DNA of 64,000 nucleotides. Source: Pseudomonas sp. 7SR1. Lineage in GTDB: Bacteria; Pseudomonadota; Gammaproteobacteria; Pseudomonadales; Pseudomonadaceae. Of this stretch, positions 26,592 to 36,092 are shown piece after piece; within the stretch, counting starts at the first letter, position 1; each line of letters opens with the position of its first letter. The notes under the pieces are model-generated. The model was given only the letters and a program-made list of their open reading frames with translations, did not search any database and was not told the DNA's origin. The stretch lies in the NCBI RefSeq assembly GCF_900156465.1, contig NZ_LT707064.1, positions 4,479,001 through 4,543,000 of the forward strand, written 5' to 3'. Made by a program: the position numbers and the translations under genes.

Positions 26592-27233
26592 TCACCCTTC
26601 GCAAGCCTGACCTGATTGACGAGCGGATTGTTTTCTCGTGCTGGGGCGAGAAACTGGCGACAGCAAGCGCTCGATGGCACCGCCCACCATATTTGTCATC
26701 ATCAGGCCGCGTGCTTGTTCATCCAGCGCATATTGACCAAGCCAACTGGGCGCGCTGTTGAGCAAGGCGGCAATGGCATGAGCGGCAGCCATCTGGCCTT
26801 GTTCGTCGAGTTGCAGGCGCACGCCGAGCAGCAGCAAGAGCTTGCTCTCATACTGTTCGCGCAACTGCCGGACCCGTTCCTGTTGCGCCTCGTTCAGGCA
26901 ACCGCTGTCACGTTCCGCCAGACGGAAATGCCAAGGCATCTCCAGATGCAGGTTCAGGTGCGCGCGGATCACAAGGTCGAGCCTGTCGCGTTTCGCCGGG
27001 GCGGTTCGTTCGACGCGTTGCAGGGTGGCGAGCAACTCTTCGTAGAACTCTTCGATCAGGTCGAGCAGCAAATGCTGCTTGCTGGGGTAATGGTGATACA
27101 GCGAGCCTGGGGCGAGCCCCAGGCAGGTTGCGAGCTCACGCATGCCGACTTGACCGAAACCCTTGCAGGCAAAGAGCTCCAGTACCTTGTCCCGGTATTC
27201 GGCGAAGCGTGAGCAGCGCTCAGGCATAGGCAT
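26592..27233 (-). CDS. TetR-family regulator of the thiolase operon
   Basis: A 213-residue regulator starting MPMPERCSRFAEYRDK. The helix-turn-helix is GQVGMRELATCLGLAPGSLYHHYPSKQHLL, followed by a helical ligand domain. Start ATGs at 27233 and 27227 both overlap the 3-hydroxyacyl-CoA dehydrogenase stop, so it is the last gene of that operon. It likely responds to an acyl-CoA or the carboxylic acid degraded by the operon. The C-terminal region (RPSTRKQSARQSGQ) looks disordered. Confidence 0.88.
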   Translation of the reverse strand: MPMPERCSRFAEYRDKVLELFACKGFGQVGMRELATCLGLAPGSLYHHYPSKQHLLLDLIEEFYEELLATLQRVERTAPAKRDRLDLVIRAHLNLHLEMPWHFRLAERDSGCLNEAQQERVRQLREQYESKLLLLLGVRLQLDEQGQMAAAHAIAALLNSAPSWLGQYALDEQARGLMMTNMVGGAIERLLSPVSRPSTRKQSARQSGQACEG

Positions 27234-28071
27234 GGAAGCCACGCCCCGTCTTGCGTCCCAGGTAACCGGCGGCGACCATTTCCTTGAGCAACGGGGCAGG
27301 GCGGTACTTGCTGTCATTGAAACCCTCGTAGAAGGCTTCGAGGATTGCCAGCACCGTGTCCAGACCGATCAGGTCCGCCAGGGCCAGAGGGCCGATCGGC
27401 TGGTTGCAGCCCAGGCGCATGCCCGCGTCGATATCCTCGGCACTGGCCAGGCCTTCCTGGAACACCAGGATCGCTTCATTGATCATCGGCACCAGGATCC
27501 GGTTGACCACGAATCCCGGACGGTTGCCGGCGGTGATGGCGGTCTTGCCGAGCGCGGTGGCCATGTCCAGCGCCAGGGCGTGGGTGGCGTCGCTGGTCTG
27601 CAGGCGACGAATCTCTTCGATCAGGCCCATCACCGGCACCGGATTGAAGAAATGCAGGCCGATGAAGCGCTCAGGTCGGCTGACGCTGGCGGCGAGCTGG
27701 GTTATGGACAGTGACGAGGTGTTCGAGGCGATCACGCAATCGGCGCCGACCTGGGCCGCGATCTGTTGCAGGACGCGCAGCTTCAAGTCGAGGTTTTCGG
27801 TGGCGGCCTCGATCACCAGTTGCGCATCCTGGAGGCTGTCGTAATCGCAGCGGGTGCGGATCCTGTCCAAGGCTGCGCATTTTCGCTCGGGGGTCAGCGT
27901 GTCCTTGGCGACCTGGCGGTCGAGATTTTTATCAATCGTCGCGATGGCTTTCTGCAGGGCCGTCTCGCTGATGTCGATCAGCGTTACGTCGAAGCCGGCC
28001 AAGGCGCAGACCTGGGCAATACCGTTGCCCATGGTGCCGGCGCCAATGACGCCGATATTTCGTGGATTCAT
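27220..28071 (-). CDS. 3-hydroxyacyl-CoA (3-hydroxybutyryl-CoA) dehydrogenase
   Basis: NAD-dependent beta-oxidation enzyme of 283 residues, the usual size for the free-standing form. It has the dinucleotide motif VIGAGTMGNGIAQ near the N-terminus, SNTSSLSIT, the catalytic histidine in LHFFNPVPVM, and the C-terminal domain GNRPGFVVNRILVPMINEAI. The ATG at 28071 has GGAGA upstream, 14 bases after the thiolase stop. Together with the thiolase it carries out the last two steps of a beta-oxidation round or of acetoacetyl-CoA metabolism. Confidence 0.92.
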   Translation of the reverse strand: MNPRNIGVIGAGTMGNGIAQVCALAGFDVTLIDISETALQKAIATIDKNLDRQVAKDTLTPERKCAALDRIRTRCDYDSLQDAQLVIEAATENLDLKLRVLQQIAAQVGADCVIASNTSSLSITQLAASVSRPERFIGLHFFNPVPVMGLIEEIRRLQTSDATHALALDMATALGKTAITAGNRPGFVVNRILVPMINEAILVFQEGLASAEDIDAGMRLGCNQPIGPLALADLIGLDTVLAILEAFYEGFNDSKYRPAPLLKEMVAAGYLGRKTGRGFHAYA

Positions 28072-28085
28072 GCGCATCTCCTGGA

Positions 28086-29270
28086 TCACACCCGTTCGAA
28101 CAACACGGCGATGCCTTGGCCGCCGCCAATGCACATGGTTGCCAGGGCATAGCGGCCCTGGCAGCGATGCAATTCATGGATGGCCTTGGTGGCGATGATG
28201 GCGCCGGTCGCGCCTACCGGATGCCCCAGGGAAATGCCCGATCCGTTCGGGTTGACCTTCTGCGGGTCGAACCCCAGCTCTTGCGCGACGGCACAGGCCT
28301 GGGCAGCGAAGGCTTCGTTGGACTCAATGACGTCCAGGTCGGCGACGGTCAGGCCGGCGCGCTTGAGCACCAGGCGGGTGGCGGGAATCGGTCCCAGGCC
28401 CATCATCGAAGGCTCGACGCCGGCATGGGCGTAACCCACCAATCGGGCCATGGGCTTGAGGCCTTGAGCCTGGACGACCTGGCCCGTGGCCAGGATCAAT
28501 GCACCGGCCCCGTCGTTGAGGCCGGACGCATTGCCGGCGGTAACGCTGCCGTCCTTCTTGAAGGCGGGTTTCATGCGGCTCAATTGCTCGACATCCACCT
28601 CACCTCGGACATGCTCATCCGTGGCAAAGGAAACCGTTCCTTTGCGGGTGCTGATTTCGATCGGCACGATCTGCCCATCGAAACGCCCTTCGGCAATCGC
28701 CCGGGCGGCCCGCTGCTGGCTGAGGACCGCCAATTCATCCTGGGCCTGACGACTGATGCCGTAGTGCTCGGCGATGTTTTCAGCGGTGATGCCCATGTGG
28801 AACCCGCCAAACGGGTCCTGCAGGACCCCAAGCATGTAGTCGATGGCCTGCATGTCGCCCATTCGTGCGCCCCAGCGGGCCTGCGGCAGCAGGTACGCGC
28901 CTCGGCTCATGGACTCGACGCCACCGGCCAGCGCCGCGCCGGCATCTCCCAGCATCAGGCTTTGCGCGGCGCTGACGATTGCCTGCAGACCCGAACCGCA
29001 AAGGCGGTTGACGTTGAAGGCAGGCGTCTCTTTCGGCAGGCCCGCATTCATCGCCACGGCCCGTGAAATATAGGCATCACGCGCTTCGGTGGGGATCACA
29101 TGGCCCATCACCGCATGGCCGATGTGTTCGGGCGCCAGGCCCGACCGCTCGATAGCGGCGCGGCAAATGTCGGTTGCCAGCTGGACAGGCGGCACATCCT
29201 TGAGCGAACCGCCGAAGCTGCCGATGGCAGAACGGACGGCGCTCATCACAAAAATATCGGAAGGGTTCAT
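28086..29270 (-). CDS. acetyl-CoA acyltransferase (thiolase)
   Basis: Thiolase of 394 residues, full length. The acyl-accepting cysteine is Cys91 in NVNRLCGSGLQAI, and the C-terminus has NEAFAAQA, GGISLGHPxGATG-like GSGISLGHPVGATG and the second cysteine in MCIGGGQGIA. It is the first gene of the operon with the 3-hydroxyacyl-CoA dehydrogenase and TetR regulator; GGAGAG precedes the ATG. It cleaves a 3-ketoacyl-CoA to acetyl-CoA and a shortened acyl-CoA; chain-length preference cannot be told. Confidence 0.93.
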   Translation of the reverse strand: MNPSDIFVMSAVRSAIGSFGGSLKDVPPVQLATDICRAAIERSGLAPEHIGHAVMGHVIPTEARDAYISRAVAMNAGLPKETPAFNVNRLCGSGLQAIVSAAQSLMLGDAGAALAGGVESMSRGAYLLPQARWGARMGDMQAIDYMLGVLQDPFGGFHMGITAENIAEHYGISRQAQDELAVLSQQRAARAIAEGRFDGQIVPIEISTRKGTVSFATDEHVRGEVDVEQLSRMKPAFKKDGSVTAGNASGLNDGAGALILATGQVVQAQGLKPMARLVGYAHAGVEPSMMGLGPIPATRLVLKRAGLTVADLDVIESNEAFAAQACAVAQELGFDPQKVNPNGSGISLGHPVGATGAIIATKAIHELHRCQGRYALATMCIGGGQGIAVLFERV

Positions 29271-29344
29271 GGCGACTCTCCAGGCAGGTCTTTTTTGTTG
29301 GCTAGGAGTCTAGAATCTGCAGCGCCACTGGCCTATGCCAAAAC

Positions 29345-29385
29345 TGTCCAGGGGTGATGGCGTTTTTTGCCATGTCCAGGGGTGA
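29345..29385. promoter_or_regulatory. pair of 13-bp direct repeats, probable AraC-type operator
   Basis: TGTCCAGGGGTGA occurs exactly twice in the same orientation, at 29345-29357 and 29373-29385, 28 bp apart, with an ATGGC/GCCAT inverted repeat between them. The pair lies in the 133-bp gap between the divergent thiolase operon and the AraC-family gene, the place and form expected for an AraC-type activator site. Confidence 0.6.
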
Positions 29386-29403
29386 CGAGAGGGGCGTTCA
29401 ACA

Positions 29404-30420
29404 ATGCGGGAAACGGACTCGGTGGCGGTCTACTTCATGTACCCCATGCTTCATGCACTGCGTGACGAGCCGCAGCGCCTGCGCTCGGTGCTCGAGCAGG
29501 TGGGGATCGATCCGGCATGGGTGGATCAGCCGACGGCACGGGTACCGGCCAAGGCTTTCGCCGCGTTGTGGCTGGTGCAGATTCGTGAGTTGAACGACGA
29601 GTTTTTCCAGCTGGACTCCCATGGCATGCCGCCGGGCAGCTTTGCCTTGATCTGCCGGGCATTGATCCAGGAACCGACGCTGGAAAAAGCCATGCGCCAG
29701 TGCCTGGCCAACTTCGGACTGTTCCTGCGTGATTTCCGTGGCACGTTGAGTGTGCGGGGCAAGCGCGCGGTCATCAGCTTGCAGACCCGTTCGCAGAGCC
29801 GTGAGCTCGGCAGACTGGGGGAGGAAACGTTCATGGTATTGATGATCAGCCTGCTGTGTTGGCTGGGCGGACGGCGCATCCCCATCGACCGGGCGGATTT
29901 TCACCATACCCGCCTGTCACTGCAGGATGATCCCTTGCTCTGGGGGCCGAACCTGACCTTTGGCACCGAACACACCGAAATCGAGTTCGCCAGTCACTAC
30001 CTGCGGCTGCCGGTGGTCCAGGACCTGGCCTCGCTGAAAGTATTCTTGCGTACCGCTCCCCAATGGCTGGTGATTCGCTTCCGCAACCAGCATGGGTTGG
30101 CATCCCAGGTCTACCAGCGCCTGCGCCATAGCCATTACAGCGAATGGCCCACCTTGCAGGCCTTCGCCCTGGAACAGCGCCTGAGCCCCAGCACCTTGCG
30201 CCGCAAGCTGGGGCGTGAGGGCTGTTCATACCAGGAAATCAAGGACGAGGTACGGCGCGGGGTGGCGTTCGAACGGCTGCGCCAGGGCCAGGCGAACATC
30301 AGCGAGATCGCCGAGCAGCTGGGGTTCCAGGAGCCGAGTGCTTTTCACCGGGCATTCAAGAAATGGACCGGAGAGAGCCCCGGGCAGTACCGGTTGCGGT
30401 TTCAGGGGCGCGATGGTTGA
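29404..30420 (+). CDS. AraC-family transcriptional regulator
   Basis: A 338-residue regulator with the N-terminal ligand-binding domain of the OruR/ArgR-like group (VAVYFMYPMLHALRDEP, GIDPAWVDQP) and a C-terminal double helix-turn-helix, residues about 240-335: LSPSTLRRKLGREGCSYQEIK and ISEIAEQLGFQEPSAFHRAF. It is divergent from the thiolase/dehydrogenase operon, with a direct-repeat candidate site between, and probably activates that operon in response to its substrate. Confidence 0.9.
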   Translation: MRETDSVAVYFMYPMLHALRDEPQRLRSVLEQVGIDPAWVDQPTARVPAKAFAALWLVQIRELNDEFFQLDSHGMPPGSFALICRALIQEPTLEKAMRQCLANFGLFLRDFRGTLSVRGKRAVISLQTRSQSRELGRLGEETFMVLMISLLCWLGGRRIPIDRADFHHTRLSLQDDPLLWGPNLTFGTEHTEIEFASHYLRLPVVQDLASLKVFLRTAPQWLVIRFRNQHGLASQVYQRLRHSHYSEWPTLQAFALEQRLSPSTLRRKLGREGCSYQEIKDEVRRGVAFERLRQGQANISEIAEQLGFQEPSAFHRAFKKWTGESPGQYRLRFQGRDG

Positions 30421-30608
30421 TTGCTTTGCGGCGGCTGGCGCGAGCAGGCTCCACTTAAGGATTATCCCTAAGTCGGTTATGAATGCATCCTGGCATTTGA
30501 TATCATTCTGCTATTGAGAGTGGGCGGAGGTCCCTGACGGCACGCGGCGCGAACCTGGAATGTTCTGATGGCCTGGGTGAATTGAAATCCCTTCGCTGGA
30601 GGCATCCA

Positions 30609-32141
30609 TTGTTACGACATCGAGTGACCAAGACCAAGGCTGGGTTAGTGGCTGCGGCAGCCTTGCTGCTGACTTTGGTACCCATGTGGGTCACCCTGAG
30701 CGCATGGCTCAAGCATGAGCAGGTCCTGGTGGAGCAGGCGGCGGGCAATGATGCCATGAACCTGGCCATTGCCTTCGAAGAACACATCCAGAGTGTGGTG
30801 CGTTATGCAGATGCTCTGGTCCAGGACATTCGAGAGGATGTCATCGAGGACCCGAGCGAATTCGAAGAGATCGTCAAGGAAGAGACCCAGGTCTACGGAG
30901 ACATGGTTGCCCAGGTCGCCGTGATCGATGCCCAGGGCAAGTTGGTCTATTCCTCGCTGGGTCCGGTGAACGGTACTGTGGACCTGAGCGGCCGTGAACA
31001 TTTTCAGGTGCATCGCAACAATCCGTCCCAAGACAAACTGTTCATCAGCAAACCCGTTCTTGGGCGGATATCGGGGATCTGGTCGATGCAGTTCACTCGG
31101 CCCATTCTCGATAAGGGCAAGTTTGCCGGTGTCTTTGTGCTGTCGATCCCTGTCAGCTTCTTTACCGACTTCTATCAGAAGATCAATGTGGGGCCGAACG
31201 GCCTCATTGCGCTCGTGGGGCAAGACGGCGTTCCTCGAGCCGCCGCTTCCAAAGTTGGCGTCAACACGGCTTTGGACGGAATCGTTCTGGCCCGGCATGA
31301 ACCCTATTTCGCCTCCGACAAGCCGCCGCAAGGACTCTATCGGGGGCTGAGTGCCTTAGACAAGAAAGATAGCCTGGTTGCCTATCGACGCCTGATGCAG
31401 GCCGAGCTGGTGGTACTGGTTCAACTTTCGCCTGTGGACTATCTGGCGTCCTTCAATGAACGTCGTCAGTTTCTGTTGTTTTCTGCTGCAGCCATCTCGC
31501 TCTTGTTGGTCGCCTTTGCCGTGTTCATCTATTTCGCCACACGGCTGCATTTGGGCAATACGGCCGCGCTCAAGCAATCCCATAGTGCGCTAAGACAACT
31601 TGTCAGTATCGATGCGCTGACCGGTGCCCGTAGCAGGAGCGACTTTCTCAATGCCCTCGATAATGAATTCAGTCGAGCGAAGCGCCATGGCACGGAGCTC
31701 AGTCTCATATGGCTTGACCTCGATCACTTCAAGCGAGTGAACGATACGTTTGGTCATCCGATTGGTGACATCGTGTTGAAACAGGTGGCCACTCTCTGCA
31801 ACGGCGTGCTTCGGGCCCATGACGTGTTCGGCAGGCTTGGAGGAGAGGAGTTCGGGGTGGTCCTTGCTCATACCAGCGGGGTCGATGCGCTGGAGGTGGC
31901 CGAGAAGCTACGCGTGACCATCGAAGCGGCCATTATTCAAACGGACCGAGGCCCATTGCAGATCACGATCAGTTGTGGAGTCGCCTCCCTGTCGCTGGCG
32001 GGAGACAGTCCGAGCCAACTGATCGTGCGTGCGGACGATGCGCTATACAGCGCCAAGCACGCAGGTCGCAATCGAGCACGAGCTGCTCCTGCCTGTGTCG
32101 AGCAGCCGACGCAATCCCAAGGGCGATCTGCAGACTGGTAG
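30609..32141 (+). CDS. membrane diguanylate cyclase with periplasmic dCache sensor
   Basis: Makes c-di-GMP. TM1 near residues 11-30, a double-Cache periplasmic domain of about 240 residues with GREHFQVHRNN and ISKPVLGRISG, TM2 near 280-305, then a GGDEF domain with DLDHFKRVNDTFGHPIGD and the active-site signature GGEEF (about residues 411-415). No RxxD inhibitory site is obvious. The annotated start is a TTG at 30609, chosen because GGAGG lies 6 bases upstream; the open frame continues to a TTG at 30582. It precedes a DosP-like phosphodiesterase/cyclase by about 350 bp, so the two may form a functional pair. Confidence 0.9.
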   Translation: MLRHRVTKTKAGLVAAAALLLTLVPMWVTLSAWLKHEQVLVEQAAGNDAMNLAIAFEEHIQSVVRYADALVQDIREDVIEDPSEFEEIVKEETQVYGDMVAQVAVIDAQGKLVYSSLGPVNGTVDLSGREHFQVHRNNPSQDKLFISKPVLGRISGIWSMQFTRPILDKGKFAGVFVLSIPVSFFTDFYQKINVGPNGLIALVGQDGVPRAAASKVGVNTALDGIVLARHEPYFASDKPPQGLYRGLSALDKKDSLVAYRRLMQAELVVLVQLSPVDYLASFNERRQFLLFSAAAISLLLVAFAVFIYFATRLHLGNTAALKQSHSALRQLVSIDALTGARSRSDFLNALDNEFSRAKRHGTELSLIWLDLDHFKRVNDTFGHPIGDIVLKQVATLCNGVLRAHDVFGRLGGEEFGVVLAHTSGVDALEVAEKLRVTIEAAIIQTDRGPLQITISCGVASLSLAGDSPSQLIVRADDALYSAKHAGRNRARAAPACVEQPTQSQGRSADW

Positions 32142-32493
32142 CAGGTCGTCAACGGTCAGGATCGAGGCCTGTCTCAACCGGTAGCAACCCACTGCTGCGG
32201 TTCGTTGATTTGAGTCAAGGGAGGAATGTCGGGTAGTGGCACATTGGTATTCATTCGCCTGTGCTTCTACCAATAAGAGATACGCCCGTATATGCCAGCC
32301 TGCAGCCGTGTTCGCAGAGGTTTCTTGCCGACCCGACGTCTTGCTTCAGTTCTTCCCGCCACCCCGTCACTCTTGGCTTGCATCTCCATTGCAACGTCTT
32401 CGCAGGATCGCAGCGAGGCTGGATTCGCCTCGCCAAGCATCAAGTACTGGAAGGGATTCTGCTCATGCCCATCTCCTTCAGTAGATCACTGCC
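32142..32493. other. 352-bp intergenic region between two c-di-GMP genes
   Basis: No coding frame with a plausible start and composition was found, and no strong hairpin or terminator. It presumably carries the promoter of the DosP-like gene. Confidence 0.5.
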
Positions 32494-35034
32494 ATGCCGG
32501 ATCATAAGGATCTTTCGCAAGTCTTCATCCAGACCCTGGAGCAGAGTGTCGACAGCGTCGTCGTCATCGACAGCCATAACTCCATCATCTTGTTCAACGA
32601 GGCTGCCCAGAAGCTTTGGGGGTACAGTCCTGACGAAGTCATGGGCCGAAATGTGGACCTGTTGGTCCCGCAGAAGATTCGCCCTCATCACGATGGGTTC
32701 ATCGATGCCAACCGCCGCACCGGCATCAACAAGATCGTCGGCACCAGTCGCACTGTGCCGATCGAGCGCAAGGACGGGTCTCGTCGTTGGGGGGCGATGT
32801 CCATTTCGAGGGTCGAGACTCAAGGGCAGATCCTGTATACCGCCTTCATCAAGGACATTACCCAGCAACATGAAGAACAGCATCGCCTGTATCTCTTGTC
32901 GCTGGTCGTCGACACCACCGAAAACGCCATCCTCATAACGGATGCCTCCTGGCGGATCATTTTCGTCAATGACGGTTTCGTCCAGATGTTCGGCTATGGC
33001 GCTCAAGAGGCTGCCGGCAAGACGCCAATCGAGCTGCTCGCGCCGCACCTTGAACACCGCCAGGTCGCAGGGATTCGCCACCAGGTGGCCAGACACCATG
33101 TCTATCACGGACAGAACTATGGCTATCACCGGGAAGGGCCGCGGGTGTGGTGCAACATCACCAGCCATTCGGTCCACGATGCCCATGGACAACTGGCCAA
33201 CACCGTAAGCGTGTTGACGGACGTGACGCATACGCGGATGCATGAGGTGCTGCGCCACAAGATTCTCGAGGCGATGGTGCGCGAGGAGTCATTGAAAACC
33301 GTCTTGAACCTGGCATGCCTCGAAGTCCAACGTATTGCCCCTGAAGTCACTGCTTCGGTCCTGCATGTCGATGACCGCGGGTGCCTGCAGACATTGGCTG
33401 CCCCTGGCTTGCCGTCAGGCTTTTGCATGGCCCTGGACGGCACGGCCATGGGAGCCGGGCTCGATGCCTTGGCTGCGACGGTATTCAGCGGCGAGGCCGC
33501 CACGATAAGCGAACTCGACGCTCATCCGTTCTGGGCACGATTCAAGGAGCAGAAGCAGCCACTGGGCCTGACGAGATGCTGGGCGACGCCCGTCAAGTCC
33601 AACGACGGACGAGTGCTCGGCCTGTTCGCTTTCTACTACCGCGACTCAGGCCAGCCAAGCAGGCTTCATCAGTTGCTTGTCGACGCCTGCATTCATTTGT
33701 GTGCCTTGGCGCTGGAGCGGGAAGAGTCGCGCCAGCACATACGCAAGCTGGCGTTCTATGACGAACTGACGGGGCTGGCCAATCGCAATCTGCTCCACGC
33801 CCGGGCCGAGCAGGCGATCGCCGATGCGTCCAGACATCAGTCGAACCTGGCTGTGGTGTTCATCGACATGGACCGGTTCAAGCAGGTCAACGATTCGTTG
33901 GGGCATCCGGCCGGCGATGAGTTTCTGCGTCTGGTCGCCCATCGCCTGTCCGAGGACCGGCGTGAGCACGATATCGTCAGCCGGTTATCGGGCGATGAGT
34001 TCGTGCTGGTGCTGCCTCAATGCGACTCGGCGCAGGCGATCGACCTGATCGAGAAACTGCGGGCACGCCTGAATGTTCCTAGCCAGGTGTGCGGTGTGAC
34101 CCTCAGGCCCTCGGCGAGTATTGGCGTCAGCCTGTTTCCCGAGGATGGCTGCACCATGGAGGTGCTCCTGCACCGCGCCGACATGGCGATGTACCAAGCC
34201 AAGACTCGTGCGCGGGGAAGCGTCTGTTTCTTCAACGATGGGCTTAGCCAACTGACCCAATGCCGGTTGCGCCTGGAAGCGGCGCTGCGTGAGGCGATGG
34301 ATCAGCGATCCCTGCACCTGGCCTATCAGCCGCAGATCGATCTGGGCCGGTCGGCGTTGTATGGGGTGGAAGTGCTCGCGCGTTGGACGCATCCCCAACT
34401 GGGAGAGATTTCGCCCGCTCGTTTCATTGCGCTGGCGCAGGAGTGCGGGCTGATCAGCGAGCTGGGCCTCTGGGTGCTCAGCGAGGCCTGTCGTCAATTG
34501 GCCGCGTGGCGCAAGCAGGGACTGTTGGTACCGGCGGTATCGGTGAACATGTCGCCCACCCATTTTCATGACCGTGACCTTCCGACGATCCTGATGCGGA
34601 CGCTGCGGGCCCATGGCCTGCAAGCCAGGGACCTGACATTGGAGATTACCGAAAATGTGCTGATGGACATCAATCCGGACACGCTGACCACCATCGAGCA
34701 GGTTCATGCCTTGGGTATAACCCTGGCAATGGATGATTTCGGTACCGGTTATTCAAGCCTCAGCTACCTGCGGCGCTTGCCGATCCAGGAGCTCAAGCTT
34801 GATCGAAGCTTCGTCCACGACCTTGAGCGCGATACGACCAGCCAGGCCTTGAGCGAGGCCGTCATCCGTATCGGCGAAAGCTTGCAGATGAGAGTGGTCG
34901 CCGAGGGCGTCGAGACGTTGGCGCAACAGCAAGTCTTGCAAAACCAGGGGTACCGGATCGTTCAAGGGTTCCTGTATTCGAGGCCTTTGGTGGCCGAGGA
35001 AATAGGCCCCTGGATCAGGGCGCGCTACGTGTAG
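32494..35034 (+). CDS. DosP-like PAS-PAS-GAF-GGDEF-EAL c-di-GMP enzyme with predicted heme PAS
   Basis: Cytoplasmic protein of 846 residues with the same domain order as E. coli DosP: PAS1 (about 10-120), PAS2 (130-250), GAF (265-420), GGDEF (425-590) and EAL (600-846). PAS1 keeps the heme-PAS hallmarks: the proximal histidine in RPHHDGF (His66) and, exactly 20 residues later as in DosP (His77/Arg97), an arginine in GTSR (Arg86). The distal DosP methionine is replaced by threonine (Thr84). The GGDEF signature is SGDEF, which may be active; the EAL domain reads EVL, with DDFGTGYSSL and AEGVET intact, so phosphodiesterase activity is likely. It therefore probably senses O2 or another gas and tunes c-di-GMP. 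Confidence 0.88.
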   Translation: MPDHKDLSQVFIQTLEQSVDSVVVIDSHNSIILFNEAAQKLWGYSPDEVMGRNVDLLVPQKIRPHHDGFIDANRRTGINKIVGTSRTVPIERKDGSRRWGAMSISRVETQGQILYTAFIKDITQQHEEQHRLYLLSLVVDTTENAILITDASWRIIFVNDGFVQMFGYGAQEAAGKTPIELLAPHLEHRQVAGIRHQVARHHVYHGQNYGYHREGPRVWCNITSHSVHDAHGQLANTVSVLTDVTHTRMHEVLRHKILEAMVREESLKTVLNLACLEVQRIAPEVTASVLHVDDRGCLQTLAAPGLPSGFCMALDGTAMGAGLDALAATVFSGEAATISELDAHPFWARFKEQKQPLGLTRCWATPVKSNDGRVLGLFAFYYRDSGQPSRLHQLLVDACIHLCALALEREESRQHIRKLAFYDELTGLANRNLLHARAEQAIADASRHQSNLAVVFIDMDRFKQVNDSLGHPAGDEFLRLVAHRLSEDRREHDIVSRLSGDEFVLVLPQCDSAQAIDLIEKLRARLNVPSQVCGVTLRPSASIGVSLFPEDGCTMEVLLHRADMAMYQAKTRARGSVCFFNDGLSQLTQCRLRLEAALREAMDQRSLHLAYQPQIDLGRSALYGVEVLARWTHPQLGEISPARFIALAQECGLISELGLWVLSEACRQLAAWRKQGLLVPAVSVNMSPTHFHDRDLPTILMRTLRAHGLQARDLTLEITENVLMDINPDTLTTIEQVHALGITLAMDDFGTGYSSLSYLRRLPIQELKLDRSFVHDLERDTTSQALSEAVIRIGESLQMRVVAEGVETLAQQQVLQNQGYRIVQGFLYSRPLVAEEIGPWIRARYV

Positions 35035-35043
35035 ATGTGGTTG

Positions 35044-35068
35044 ACCCGGCCCACGAGCCGGGTTTTTT
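35044..35068 (+). terminator. rho-independent terminator after DosP-like gene
   Basis: A 7-bp stem (ACCCGGC / GCCGGGT) with a 6-base loop is followed by six T, ten bases after the stop codon. Confidence 0.85.
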
Positions 35069-35126
35069 ATGGCCACCTGCTCGGGGCGCTGGGAGCGAAC
35101 TGGCTTCAAGCGTGCATCGGCCTGCT

Positions 35127-36047
35127 CTATTTGAAGCGTGCCGCATAGGTCGCCAGATTGTCTGCGGTGATCAGTTCGTAGGGGACCCAGACGTCTCCCT
35201 GCACCGGCTCCTTGCGGATCATCTTCAGCGCGGCCTGGACGGCCTGCAGCGCCTGGCCCCCGGGATCCTGAAACACCGAAGCCGCCAACAGGCCGCGCTT
35301 GATGGCCGCCTGGCCATCGGGCAAGCCATCCACACCCACCACGGGGACGTCCTCCCTGCCAGCCTGGCGCAACGCCATGGCAGCGCCGATCGCCATTTCG
35401 TCGTTGTTGGCGACGACGGCGTCGAAGTCTGTACCAGCGGTCAACCAGTTGCTCGTCAGGTCCATGCCCTTGCTGCGATCCCAATCGGCGTTCTGCTGCA
35501 CCACCACCTGAATGCCCGGAAAGGCCTTGAGGCCCTCCTTGAGGCCTTCGGAACGGCCCCGGGTGGCGTTTTGGGTCAGTTCACCCATGATCAGGGCGAT
35601 GCTGCCCTTGCCGTTCAACCGCTTGGCAATGAACCGGGCCTGCAGTTGGCCGGCCTGCAGGTCATCCGAGGCCACGGCAACCACGCCGTTGGGAATGCCG
35701 GGATCGTCGGGGCGGCGGTTGACGTAGACCAGCGGGACCTTGGCGGAGGTGGCGGCCTGGGTGATGTTGACGGTGGCGGCGGTGTCCACCGGCAGCACGA
35801 TCACGGCGTCGACGTTCTGGGCCAGGAAACTCTGTACCTGGTTGAGCTGGCGCACGACATCGCCCTGGGCGTCCTCGAATTGCAGGGAGACCTTTTGCGT
35901 CTTGCCGGCTTCCTCGAGGTTACGGCGAACGTAGGTCATGAAGTTGTCGTCGACCTTGGCAATGCTGACACCGATGCGGTAGTCGGCCAGGGCCAGGGGA
36001 GTGAGGGAAAGCGCGAAGGCGGCGCACAGCAGTTTGCGAAGTAGCAT
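35127..36047 (-). CDS. sugar ABC transporter periplasmic-binding protein, RbsB-like
   Basis: A 306-residue substrate-binding protein of the ribose/inositol type. The signal peptide ends near ALA|DYRIG; VDAVIVLPVD, VYVNRRPDD, NNDEMAIGAAMALRQAG and VVGVDGLPDGQAAIK are typical of periplasmic binding protein cluster B. GGAACC precedes the ATG. It is the third gene of a sigma-54-type operon with a hydroxypyruvate isomerase-like and an IolG-like gene, so an inositol or related polyol is a likely ligand. Unusually, no ATPase or permease gene follows. Confidence 0.9.
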   Translation of the reverse strand: MLLRKLLCAAFALSLTPLALADYRIGVSIAKVDDNFMTYVRRNLEEAGKTQKVSLQFEDAQGDVVRQLNQVQSFLAQNVDAVIVLPVDTAATVNITQAATSAKVPLVYVNRRPDDPGIPNGVVAVASDDLQAGQLQARFIAKRLNGKGSIALIMGELTQNATRGRSEGLKEGLKAFPGIQVVVQQNADWDRSKGMDLTSNWLTAGTDFDAVVANNDEMAIGAAMALRQAGREDVPVVGVDGLPDGQAAIKRGLLAASVFQDPGGQALQAVQAALKMIRKEPVQGDVWVPYELITADNLATYAARFK

Positions 36048-36092
36048 GTCCGGTTCCTTTTGTTGTTATGCAAACGGGATGAAAACCTGGAT

